Part shown: positions 1 through 12,500 of the stretch, piece after piece
Numbering within the stretch: position 1 is the first letter of the stretch
Layout of the letters: each line of letters opens with the position of its first letter
Assembly: GCA_028565635.1 (NCBI GenBank)
Contig: JAOXYB010112936.1
Span: 1 to 20,602, forward strand
Reading direction: 5' to 3'
Source of the DNA: Phoronis ovalis
Lineage: Eukaryota > Phoronida > Phoronidae
Length of the DNA: 20,602 bases
Made by a program: the position numbers and the translations under genes
The notes under the pieces: model-generated
Databases searched by the model: none
The model's input: the letters and a program-made list of their open reading frames with translations, nothing else
Told to the model about the DNA's origin: nothing

Positions 1-491
1 TTCATATTAATAATATGCAATTCCTTTCGCTCAAATAACCAATTTAAACAGCGTACAATGATGATTCTTCGAATCGTTGTTGTCTTGTTAGGAGTGTCAT
101 GGTAAGATTATTAATAGTCATAAAAAAAATTGCAAACAAAGGATCGATGCAAAAATTGTTACCGTACTGTAGAACTCTGTATCTAGTTTTTTAATTTTTG
201 ATATGATGCTTTTGAGTGGGAATGTGAATCGACCGCCAACATCTTTGATAATAATGACTAATGAGCACCTTGTACGCTCTCAGTCAGTTGTTTATTGACA
301 CGAATCTTGAAGGTTTGAAACAGTTTGTTGAACTATTTCATTATTTAAAATTTTTGAATGCCTGAAAAAATAGGTTGCCCATTTTTAGCACCTAATCTAA
401 TTTTGACCACATCGTGCAATATGTGTATGAGTATGTTATCTTAGATAAATGTATGATGTATGTTATTGAAAGATATTTATATTCTTCACAG
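1..491 (+). other. Intron or upstream sequence before the first visible exon
   Basis: I see no supportable exon here. The first visible exon needs an upstream exon ending with one leftover base (probably G, to make Asp with AT). I find no such exon, so the start codon and the exon for the N-terminal ALPS motif must lie upstream of the window. Confidence 0.6.
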
Positions 492-568
492 ATCATGCAA
501 CAGAGTTACGAGTGGCCAAAGCAAGAATTCGTGAAGTGGAGGCACAATGCAGTAATCAATTCACCGAG
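492..568 (+). CDS. TRIP11: TRIP11 exon a: start of N-terminal coiled coil
   Basis: The acceptor is ttcttcacag and the donor is GAG|GTAGCT. The exon is 77 bp: two bases completing a codon, then 25 codons, ending in phase 0. It reads [18 protein letters not shown] followed by CSNQFTE, a charged amphipathic helix. It aligns with the GMAP-210 segment after the N-terminal membrane-binding region (human [21 protein letters not shown]). The frame continues directly into the exon at 1246. A 46 bp open block between them (1002-1047) would break the frame. Confidence 0.8.
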
Positions 569-3500
569 GTAGCTCTTTAAGAACCTATATCTCTATGTAA
601 CTAGTACTTTTGTTGGTAAAAAATGATGAATATTTTAATGTAAAATGGTAAGCAAGTAACAGCATGTTGCCTCTATTAGTTTAATTATTAGAAAAATTAA
701 TTTGGCATTGACTGAACTATTGGATTGCCAAATAACAAATACAGTAATTGAGCTGTTTGAAATGTAAGTAAAGTCCGAATGAAGATTAACACACAAGTTG
801 TGAACTCCTAGAAGGCTTCTGTGAAGTGATAAGAAAAAAAGCAGAATTTTAATGATTGATCTTATCATTACGTTCCATCGAAAATTTTCCAAAAATATTT
901 ACCTGATCAAGTTTGATATTACAAAATTGTAATTAGCCTCAAGGTGAGTTAACAAAAAAAATTATATTTTTTACTGAAAAATCTTGATTGCACTATTACA
1001 GTTATATGAACCAGCTATAGAGGCAGTACGCTACACAGCAGCAGCAGGTTTTGCATTGTTCATAAACATTTTGAAATTACTTTGTAAAAAAACTAATGTT
1101 GTATGGTGATCATATAAACTGTATAACATGAAATAATACTTGGCATAAGAACATCATCAATTCTGTTCAGATACACATACTGTATAACATGAAATATTGC
1201 TTGGCATAAGAACATCATCATCAGTTCTGCTCATTTATGTTGTAGAGTAATCGCCTTAAGCACAAGAATAAGGAACTGCAGGAAAATGTTGAATCGGCTG
1301 AGTTACAGATAAATAGATTATCGTCAGAATACAGAGAACGTCTTGAGAACAAAGAGGTAATCCATTGTTTTTCTTAGCTGTAGTACATTTTGTGTGTTAC
1401 TGACATCCTACTAGAATTTGTGTAATTTGTGTCTGCTTTGTTTTGTATAAATTTGATATGTAGAAAGAGTTTTTGCAGCAAGTTTGACATGAGGGGGGGG
1501 GGGTGAAGAAGTCAAACGGCCTTTAGCTGTACATATTCATATCAAGCTAATGTTACACTGTTTACACATTCCTTTAATTACTATAAACTACTGCACTTTT
1601 TTAAGCATGTACTTTTGTGGTACAGTAGATGTTAAACTGAAGGTAATTGTCTGCAGCATGTGGTGTTTACTGTTTAATGACCATGTTTCCATTAGGTGTG
1701 GATAATAACATTTGATTCTTTCAGGTAAATGTGGTTATGGGCCTGGAAGCATAGATTTTAATGAAATGAAAATAAATGTTAAAACAGTAAACAAAATTTT
1801 TTGTTTTATTTAGGCTGAGATCAAAAGACTTAAGCAAACACAGCACGACCTACAGCAGAGTGTGGTGTCATCAGTAATACCACCAGACTTTCCTTCATCA
1901 CCAACCCTGTCTCACAGCACATCTACTTCACAGCTGTCGTCTTCATTTTTGCAAAACTCAGGTACGATTATGTTTCTTGACTTATTTAGCTGTTAAGCAT
2001 CTTTGGATATTTTATTTTGTAGTCTTCTGCTATTACTAGGTTACCTAAATGCTGGTTGAGCATTTTATGTTTAAAACTAATTTGTTTGATCAATGTTTGA
2101 TAATATTGTTGACCATCTAATAAAATGTATAAAGTACAAAAATCCCTTTGAGGGAAGTGCGTTTTTCGAAGCGACAATCTGTTATGTAGTTTGTAATGTG
2201 TGCAGACTTTGAAGTTTGTTGTGTTTTTTTTGCCACTGTGGCCAATTGCAGTTGAACTTAAACCAGTCCAGTTTTAAAATATTTTTGATGGAAAAAATAC
2301 TTGTTGCTAAAGACTGTTAGCATAATTTCAATTTGCATATTTGCCAGTTGGGATCTGGTTAATTTATGTGTGTTTAAATCAATGTCTGTTGCTTTTTACT
2401 TGTTTGCTGGAAACTAAATTTAGTTAAATTTTGACAGTAGTCCTCTCTGGTGGCAGGAGTGAAAGTTCGATGTCTACTTTTTCTAATTTTTGTACAATTG
2501 GTGTTCAACAAACAATGTAGTGATCAGTGATGTGAAAATGAAACATGTTTCGTAATATTAGATATGCAGGCGTAATGCAAAATAGGTTGGCAAATGGTTC
2601 ATTATTTATAGAAAATATTGATTTAACACTAATTAAAGGTTTTGTATCCATGACCTAGTTTTTAAAAAACATAAAATTGTAGCTCTGACCCTACAAATGG
2701 GCAGTAAGTGGTAATGACACGTGTTTTTCATGTATAAATAGAAAAAACATTTTTTGAATGAGAGAGAAAAAATTCTGTAAGTTAAAAATCAATAAACAAA
2801 TTTTTAACATGCATTGTTATTAAAGACACCCCCAAGTCATTTGTTATCATCTATAGAATTATTAACTCTACCAAAAAAGCATTGTAAAATGTGAAAGAAC
2901 AACTTTTTTATCAAGGATTAAACAATTAGCAGTATTTCTGTTAGAATAACAAACGGCATGATAAATTAAAATAAATCTTTGACTTTAGTACAAACACAGG
3001 CATTTGTCATATTAAGGTTTGTTTTCATAATAACATTTCCTCTTGTTAAAATTTTAGCAAATTTACACAGCTTACCTAAGTGTAAGCGTATAAACTTTAT
3101 TTAAACAAGGCAAATTTCTAATTTTGATATATTCTCATCATTATGTTTGAGAAAATGTATGGAATTGACTTGATTTGTATATTCTACCTTGTTTCTATTG
3201 AACAACTTTAGAAGGATGATCTAGGACAAAAGTGGTATTACTTTTGTACAAACCATTTGTTGAATACAAAAACTTTCACAAAAGGATAAACTATATTCTA
3301 GATAAGTATGTTAACAATGAATGTAGCAGAGATTGTGCATCAGAACTAAATGTAATCAATTATGTTATATTTTATTAAATAATCTGTTAGTTATTTGATC
3401 AACTGTAAACTTATTTGCATCATATCATTTCAAGGGATTTTCATAAGCCACTTTTAAAGTGTGTATATAACATATTAAAGCTAGCTAAGTATTTAAAAAT

Positions 3501-6500
3501 TTCATGAAGTATTATGTCTATTGCCATATTCATTATGTTACCATTATCAGCTATGAAGATTTAACTTAAAAAAGATATATTTTCAAAATTATTGATGCTT
3601 CACATAATTGTCTGTAATTTTATTTATACTTGCAGCCATATTCTCACTAGAATTGGTCATGTGACATTCGCCTAGTACTTTACCCAAAATGTAGTATATG
3701 AAAATATATGTCCAGTCTATTGCCATTCCTAGAAAATTTTCATTTGTGAGTAGAAAAACCAAATATGTAACTAACAAGTTAGTGCATTAAGTTTGATCTC
3801 GGAATGTTTGTGTCCATGTTTAGTTTTCTGTGATAAACCAATAATTTGTATTCATCCCTGACAGAAAGCCCTTACATTTTGTATGCAAATTATATATAAA
3901 GTAGGTCATAAGTTATGTTATAGTAAGTTTTTATTAGAGATCTAGCTTTTAACATTATTTTATTAGTTTGCTAGCTTGCATGCTATGGTTACTTAAGCGT
4001 GTGTTAGTTTAACTCAGGGCGTTGTGCAAACATTGAGTGCTAGACATAATCAAACCAGTACTAAGATAAGAAATGTGTCAATATCTCGCCAGGTACCTTT
4101 CATTCTTGATTTACCGTTAGGTGCTTTCAAAACTGCAGCTAGACTTGTTATCAAGTGCTGCATGTCGTTGGTAGGTTATTCAGCCATTTTGTGAATTGCA
4201 CAGGGTATGAAAAACAGGACATCTTGTAACTTTATGCATGAAGTTGCTAGTGCAGTTTTTAGCTCAGTTTTGTTGTTATTTTTTTAATTCATGTGTAGGA
4301 AGATAATAGAACTTGTTACGTATCAGTTCCCTGACATCAAAATACTTTAATTAGGTTAAGTTAATTGTGAATGTTTTGTTGATTATGCAGTTTAAAGAGC
4401 AAATCTCTTTATACTGTCACTATTATATGACAATTTCTTTGCTTCTTTTAGCTTTCCATAGTGATAATGCGGATTTCAGTGACATCATTGCATCCCAACG
4501 TGAAATTAACCGATTGAACCATGAAGTACAGCGACTTCAAGCAGAATCATTGCACTGGAGGCACTTGGTTCAAAATACTGTAAGTGTGTAGATGTAGTAC
4601 AGAAACTTATGAATTTTAGCTACACAACTTTTCCTTTAAAAAATCAAAACTGGATCTAACTTTTATGAAAGCAGTATCAGATATTTGGTCTTCTCACAAG
4701 ACTTTATCAATCTCTCTGACTAGGGTGGGAAAAGGTATGCAATGAAGAACTTGTCCAGTTTTGACAAATAGGAAACAATTTTCACCGAATCAGTATAACA
4801 TTTATCCTGATACACTTTCATGCTATTCTATTTTTAGGTGCATCTAGTTTTACTGCCAAATCAATTGTTACTTTATAAGCTGTACCATTTGATAACGCTA
4901 GACGTTTTGGCCAATGTTCCTTTTGCAATCTTTTTTTGTTGGATTATTTGCATTAGTTGCTAGTTTTAGGTAATTGGATCACTCAAATATTTTGTAAACT
5001 TGATACAAAACTGATGTTTTTCAACTGCAGTAAGCTATTTTGGTGTATGGAAACATCTGCAACAAAACAAAAAAGCATTACAATGTTCAACTGTCAAAAT
5101 TAAAATAATTGTTTTGTTTAATGAATAGCAGTAGTATGGAACTCTTATCAAATGGTTAATCCATCATAATTTTTATATGTAGGATTATTTGTGTTGGCTA
5201 GACGGTTTGATATCTTTTTAGTAAACTTAACGTTGGTCCCGCCAAAAGGTTAAGGCAAATATTGAATTTACTCAAACATGATTTTAAACACTTTGTTTAC
5301 ACAATGAAGTTTTTTTTTAAATCACTAAATGTATCCCCTGTCAACAGGTACACAATTGCTGTGGAATAATACTATTAAATTATTATTTAGCATAAAACTT
5401 GTAACTAAATACATGTTCTGTTATGTTGCTGACACAGTTTACATAGTAAGTGTCTGTTCACAATTATTATAATTAAATGACAGAGATATTTAACTCATCA
5501 GTAATATACAATTCTATCACAAGGATATATTGTTCTGTTTAAAAATAAGATTTAGTTGTTTTTATGTAGTTTTATTGTACATTGTATAACATGATGCATC
5601 TCATTGCAAGTAAATTCTTTCTTATATTAGCAAGTACTCTGCAAGAATCCAATTTGCATTTTGAATTTCTGGAATTTCTATGTTGAACTTGTCTTTATAC
5701 TTCTTTGTTCATAGGGTAGTGACACACAGTCTGGTTCAAGTAGAGATGAAGTGACACAGTTACAGACAGAGATAAAGGTAAAAATAGTTTTATGTTTCAG
5801 TGCAACCATGTCATTGCTACTTGTGGATAATAATACACCAATTTCACCTTAGGTCACTTGAAGAGCATATACTTAAACTTTTCTGCTAAAGGACACTATC
5901 TTTCTTAAATTTATGCTGCACTGTTTCACGTTTAATTACCCTCAATTATATTTACTGATTGTATAGCACTTCTTCCAATAAATCATATCTGAATTTCAAT
6001 ATTGAAATGTATCAAAAGCTACGGTAGTTTCTTTTTTCATTTTCTGTTTTCAGTCTTTGGCCTTTATAACTTGACTAAACAGAACTTTTAATAAATGTGT
6101 AAGTTATTATCGAACCATTCTAAAAAATCAAACTTGGACATGAAATAACAGTATTATGCCTTAATTTGTTTTGTAAATGTACGAGGAAGTACTGTATTTG
6201 CCATGTTTGTTTAAGACATTTATTCTGATAACATATCAAGCCCCTTGTCAGATCCATTAAAACTGAAAACTAAAAAGTAAGGATGGAAACATTTCCTTGT
6301 TTTATCAGCAAATCAGAAGTGAGTTAGCAGTTTTAATATTTCCTTTGGAAAACAGAAAAGTTTTATAAGATTGTTACATGACATTTATTGAGATTTAATT
6401 AAAGCCGAGTCCATTTTTCTTACTGAAGTCTTTTTTGAACAAATTGCGGTTGTTCAATCATTGATCGAGTACATCAGTATATACTTCACAGTGATCAATA

Positions 6501-9500
6501 CAAAAACAATTGTAGTAGATTAGAATTCGAACCAACTATATGATAGTATAGCTTGTGCAGACACACAGGTGAGAGCTTTAAATCCACTATAACTCCTAAC
6601 TAAATTCTAAATATCATCAACTTGCTTTCTTTTGGCACAATATATGGTTCCTTCACTATGTATACAAATTCCTTTCATAGGAATAAGAAAATATTGGGAA
6701 AAAGGCAGTGAAATAGTTTTATAAGTCAATTGAATAATGTTAAAAATAAACTGGTTGCCTACATTTTAAGATACTTTTTTAAATTACCCTATGTTATTTT
6801 GTGTTATATAACACAAGAGAGGTATTTGCTGACTCTGATCTAAAAGCCGAAATAACAGTCATCCCGGAACACAAGCTAAATTTAATATAAATCAAACAGA
6901 TATGGGCCAAAAGAATATAGTAAAAATTTAAAGTTCTCTGTCAGTAAGGTATCGAAAAAGTTGGCACTTAATGTATTGACCAGTTTAAAACAGTATTTAA
7001 TGCTAATGTTAAGATAGATAAAATGCATAGGGGTGATAAACTGATTATATATTTTGTACGAGTGACAGTAAGCCTATACAACGGGTAGAAACAAAACGCA
7101 GAAATGCCAACTTTTTGATACCTTGACAATGGCTTCAGAAGGCTCCAATTAAGACTTAGACTTTCCGCGTTTACATAATTTAAAACTATTTGCATTATTT
7201 CATAATTTCAAGTCATCAAACAATTACTTACAAGTACACAAATGAAGTTATAATTATTCCTAGAGAAATTTTTTTCTTTCTTATTTCATAGTTAAAAAGG
7301 GAAAAATCGCAAAAAGTGCCAACTTTTTTGATACCTTACTGTAGTATTTAAATTTGCTTTTCACATTTGTTTCTACAATCACCTTAATTAAAAATATTGA
7401 TTTCAGAATTTAATATAAAACTTGAGACTATAATAGAAATGGAATAACCAACTGTTGAATATTATCAGCTGTTAACTTTATTCTGCGAAATTATTTGTTA
7501 ACACAACACATGACACAAATACCATTATCCTTTATTAGCTGTTATACAAACATTTTGCACTTCTTATAGCAAATGGAACTTATCTGGGGATTTTTTCCTC
7601 AAAATAGCTTACTGATGTATGCAGATTTATCCCATGTTAAGAAATTAAAAGATCCCTTAGATTTGACCATCTATTTTTGGGTATTAGGCGTTTTATTAAA
7701 GTGTTTTTTTGCTGCTACAGTTTTTGTTAGCTTTATAGTTGCATTATGTTGTTAGCTGCTGTAAATGTATTGATCAGATATTACCATACTTTTCTCTAAC
7801 TCCAGTTACACAAACATTATGTATGCTGGCTAATTATCCATGCTGTGGGAATGGACAGCTTTTCCCAGCCTGTCGAGATATGATAATATGAATTAATGAT
7901 ACTGTGAGAACACTTATGGTGACATCTAGGGAATATGGCCGTCATACCATACCTTGTTATAGGTTCACATTTATATTTAATATTATTTAGTCATTTTACT
8001 GTGTTGGAATGCCATTAAGTATTAGTTGGTTAGATAGGCTTGAAAGTCTAAGTTTGAAATATAGTATAGATTTAGCGGATGAACTTAATGCTGTTCGTAG
8101 AAAGCTTGAGAGTATAGCAGTCAAATATGGTATAAGCGTCACTGGGAGACAAAGCCATTATGGAAACCAATCCAACTGGTACAAAAGGTTGTCAGTAACA
8201 GCTTTACAATATGGAATACAGTTGAAAGCTGATAAACTTTCTTGTCCTAAAGGTAGAACATTTCTAACAACAAACAGGTGTGATGGCTTACATAAATGCA
8301 CCTCGGTAAGTGAAGAATATAAGCATAATAAATTTTACAGTTCTGTAATAATTATATACTGTTACTATCAACATTATCTATAAGTGTGAAACTTTTGAAA
8401 ATGTTCAAGAAAAATAACTCGCCTTTAGGTTAAACTCACTGAATAGGAAATCAATCTTTTAGGACAAAAAAATTAAAGGTGCTGCTCAAACTCACTATAG
8501 TTGTACCATACATAATGTATCAGATACAATATTAAAGCATCAGTTATTCTCCAGAAACTTATACAAGACATGTACCACAAAATTGTAAATTTTTTGTCAG
8601 CTTTTTTATGGATAACTGTAGATAATTGAATTGTTTTCTCCTATCGTCTTTTTCTGAAGTTTTTTTATGCTATCAGCAGCGATAAAGGAAAAACTTTGCT
8701 AACATGTGGATGACGCCATAGATTAGAATGTTTACCTAATCAATGATTGCAGAAAATAAATTGCTTTTCAAAAGATCTGGTTTTATATGAAGTACAAAGT
8801 CCGTGGACTCGGCTGTCGCTGCTTAAACATGTGTTACCTGATAAATTGCATGATTTTTATTGATAATATCCTCACAAATGCTATATTAGTCGAACAGTTT
8901 TTGATAAAGGCTTAACAAGGAGTGTTTTGTACAAATTTTGAAGTGGATTTATTTTAAATTAAGTGAGTATAGCTGTGAAGTGTGAAAATGTTGTAATACA
9001 ATGCATCTTTAATATATCTATAACTTTTTAGACTTATAACTAATAAAATAATAGAAAGTCCAAAATGTTGTGTTTCATGAATAGTCATTTCAGTTAGCGG
9101 CCATCTTGGTTTGTGTTTCATGCCGGTGCTGTGAAAACTTTTTACCAGAGGTACACCGGTTAGTTTACTTTTTTGGTTTAATTTGTTTCATGTAATATGT
9201 TCCATATCTCAATATTCAGTATTTTTTAATTGCAAAATGTAAAAATGCTAGAAACATGTACGTAGATTAAAAGTAAATTTATATAATGATAGTTAACTTT
9301 TTAATTAACAGTTCCTAATTATCTCGTCATTAAGGAAATTTGAGGTTTAAAACTGCTGTATTTTACTGTGTAATTGTTTGCAAGTCAAAATATGAAGTAA
9401 TATTATTTTATCCATGTAACTCTTACCTTTTTAATTTGTATGTGATGGCTTTCATGACTGTATATGAGACATAATTATGATAAAATCTGGGACTGTTATA

Positions 9501-12500
9501 ACTAAGTTATAATATGACATCTCATATGAACTAATGTACTGGATTTGGGGATCCCATAAATCTTAAGATGCACCCATCACTAATGTATCAATAATAAATA
9601 ATTGTTTTGCATTATAAATTTGACTATAAATGGTATATCCCTAATCCCTTGAAATTTGAGGGGAAAAAAGCCTTTCGAAGAATCCTAGAGCCAACACTTA
9701 GTCAATTCTATAATAATGTCTCAGTGCATGACCTCACCTTTGTAAAAGGTAAATTGTCTAGATAATCAGTTTATATGTTTACTTTGCATAAATATTTGAA
9801 TTGGTGTCTAAGATTTTATGTCATCATTATAATTGGCTGGATATTAATACTGGAGTGTTTTACCTGTCACCCGAGGAGCGAGGGCATAGTAATAACTACT
9901 GATAAATAGTTTTAATTACAACTTTAAGGAATCATAGGAACTTATGCTTTCCACAGGAAATTTCTATAATAATTTTATGCTTTTTCTAATTATTACTTTT
10001 GATCTAGACTATTGTAAGTTTATTCTTTAGTTGTGAAATCACATTCATATCATTAAGGGTACAAATGGTAAGTTATGTATAAGACAGTTCAGAATCTATG
10101 TTTTCTGTCTGCCTTGAGATAATAGTTATCATTGTAGCTCTTAATTTATATATAGACTCATTGTTGCAAACCAAAAATAAAGTACTATATGTACAACATG
10201 ACACCAAAGTCACATATGGCAGCAAACTGTATTAAAAATTATATGTTTCAATACCTTTACAGCTTAACCTTCACCTGCTTTGGGTTTCTATAAAAAGACT
10301 CCGGGGGGGGGGGGGGGGAAGTGTTAGTTACTTTTTGGTGTGTGCCACTGAGTATTAAATTTTTTGACGAAATATATAAATAAAAAAATGTCAAAATAAA
10401 AATCCCTGGCATACTATACCAAAATTATATACCTGATAATAATATGCTAGTATATATATAATATTTCAATTTTCAAGATACTGTTATTTGTTTTGTGGGG
10501 TAGTGCACACCATATTCTGTGATAGACCAATAATATACCTTTCGACAAATTGCTTGGCTTGGCCTGGCCTCAAAATGTATACCCATCATATACCACAGAC
10601 ACCATAAAATGTACCCCATACTTTACCAAAATTAGTCAAACAGACAACCCAAACCAGCCCAATATCACCGTCAGCCCAATACACTAAACTCCCCAAGAAA
10701 AAAAAACAGCAAATTAAAATGAGAAATTAATATTTTATGTAAATGGTGAACATGACCATGGTGAAGGGAAGAGCTGTAGAAACATGTCATGCATACATTA
10801 TCACTATGTGTAAACAGGTTAACAGTGAGGTGCAGCATAATATGATGGATGTCTACTCTTCAATCTGTTGAATCGTGAAGTAAATTGATGATAACTATGT
10901 TGGTTCATTTCTGATTACAATAAAGGTATAATCTGTATGATGTTAACTGATCTTATACCAGAGTATGTGATTCCTGAATGTGTGTGAGTGAAGATGATGT
11001 AAATTGGTGGGCAGATTGTTTTTTGAAATCAGGATAAAACCCCAGATCATCATCGTATGTATGTGACATCATCTGCACTTACGACTGCTTGTATTGTGGC
11101 AACCCGAATGTCCATCTTCTCTGAGGTTGCTTTAAATGCTGTAGATAACAATCTTAAAATCTTTGGTTGTATATGTTTAACAATTTGTTCCATCACTGAG
11201 AAATTTTCAGGCTGTAAAAATACTAAGTTTATTCTTTGTACAAGAGCTCACAATAGATGTACCAGCTAAAATTTTTGAACCACCAGAAAGATTATTTTCA
11301 AAAAATGAAGCATTCTGAACTTGCTTTGAAAGTATGGTTATTTTAGTAACAAAAGTGGGATTTATTTTACCAAAAATAGCTCCTGCATGTATTCAACTAT
11401 GTCTAGCTGATAAGGTGTATACACAGTTTCCATTACAAGATATTATCAGATACTTTGGGATCCAAGCAGATGCAGTTACCACCCTGCTCTGATGAACAGA
11501 ATTTGTATAATATGCTATGTTTGGGGATCCTTATGCTTACACCCTTAATATCATTCAGTGTGTTTTTAATTTTAGTTTGAGTTATTTTAATATACCCTTT
11601 AGTACCTTACATTAGACCCTATAATCAGCATGAATAAATTGTAAATGATGATATTTTATTCTTATTAGGGGCCATTACATATTAATTATTGTTATGTGTA
11701 TAATCAAGGTATATGGTTGTTAAGTTATTCTCTTATCAGCAAAACATATTTAAAAAGGCTCTGTTAGTAGCATAAAATAACTGTGTATCACTGGTGATTG
11801 AAGTAGGTGGTAGACAAAACCTAATTAAATTTGATAGCAAAGTTTGTACAAGCTTCTGTATTAGTATGACAAGACAAAAAATTATAATTTTTCATTTATT
11901 GTTTAAAATGGCAATTTCACATCATTCTGTGTTTTTGTATAATTGCTTTATAACTTTTGGATCAATTTAAATTTGAGGAAAGGTGTTATACAATCTTTTA
12001 ATATAATAATGCATGTTTTAATCTGCAAACAGCATGCATGATAATATACCTTATGTTAGAACAGTATACAGATGATAAAGCTTTGAATTTGTCATGTTTC
12101 TACTAAACACCACTCTGGAACCGAACTTTGGCATATTAGATTTCTTTTATTCACACAAGACCATAGTGGTAGTGACACAGTAGTAAGTTTTTGGATTTTA
12201 TCATTTACCCTTATAATGCACATTCGTAAAACAGTATGGTATAAATTTGTATACACTATACCGATGTCAGAATATATCTTATATTACATGTTTTATAGGA
12301 ATTACAAGAAAAGGTACATCAGGAAGTGGATGAACACCAAAGAGAACTTGCTGCCTTACAAGATATCCATTCTCAAAAACTTTCAACACTCAAGAGAAAC
12401 CACAAACAGCAGACAAGCGAGTATGAAGATCGTATTATTGAGCTAGAAGGACATATAGGTAAGTACATTATTTATTGATAATATTCACTTGCAATGAATA

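Larger units (their letters stand above)
5778..12298 (+). other. TRIP11: Large 6.5 kb intron e-f hosting inserted material
   Basis: Phase 0 intron, by far the longest in the window. It holds a 400 bp inverted-repeat element (6942-7341), a candidate cassette exon (7991-8305), a coding-like stretch (9598-9762), a 16-base poly-G run (10303-10318), a C/A-rich tract (10545-10700) and a minus-strand decayed coding sequence (10953-11555). I see nothing supportable in 5778-6941, 8306-9090 or 11556-12298. Confidence 0.75.

Noticed and set aside
57-102. Possible upstream exon ending ATG|GTAAGA
   Set aside because: The frame that would leave one base for the next exon contains TAG, and no resemblance to the GMAP-210 N-terminus is seen.
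1002-1047. 46 bp open block after a good acceptor, ending cagcag|gttttg ([15 protein letters not shown])
   Set aside because: Exons at 492-568 and 1246-1356 join directly in phase 0. Adding 46 bp would shift the frame, and the peptide does not resemble the coiled coil.
4018-4092. 75 bp open block between ctcag and CAG|GTACCT
   Set aside because: It is open only in phase 0, whereas the host intron is phase 1; inclusion would hit TAG within a few codons. At best a poison exon.
4367-4451. ATG upstream of and in frame with exon d, suggesting an alternative start
   Set aside because: The sequence before the acceptor is T-rich intron with no family similarity. An alternative promoter is possible but unsupported.
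7573-7755. 60-codon plus ORF with a hydrophobic C-terminal half
   Set aside because: No in-phase donor, T-rich codons explain the hydrophobic residues, and no family resemblance.
7806-7890. Block after a strong acceptor (ttctctaactccag) open in two frames
   Set aside because: Both frames end in a stop without a usable donor, so no exon can be defined.
11057-11269. 70-codon plus-strand ORF
   Set aside because: It is antisense to blocks 3 and 4 of the minus-strand decayed gene, whose peptides look more protein-like.
12216-12446. 76-codon plus ORF
   Set aside because: It crosses the acceptor of exon f in a different frame from the golgin frame.
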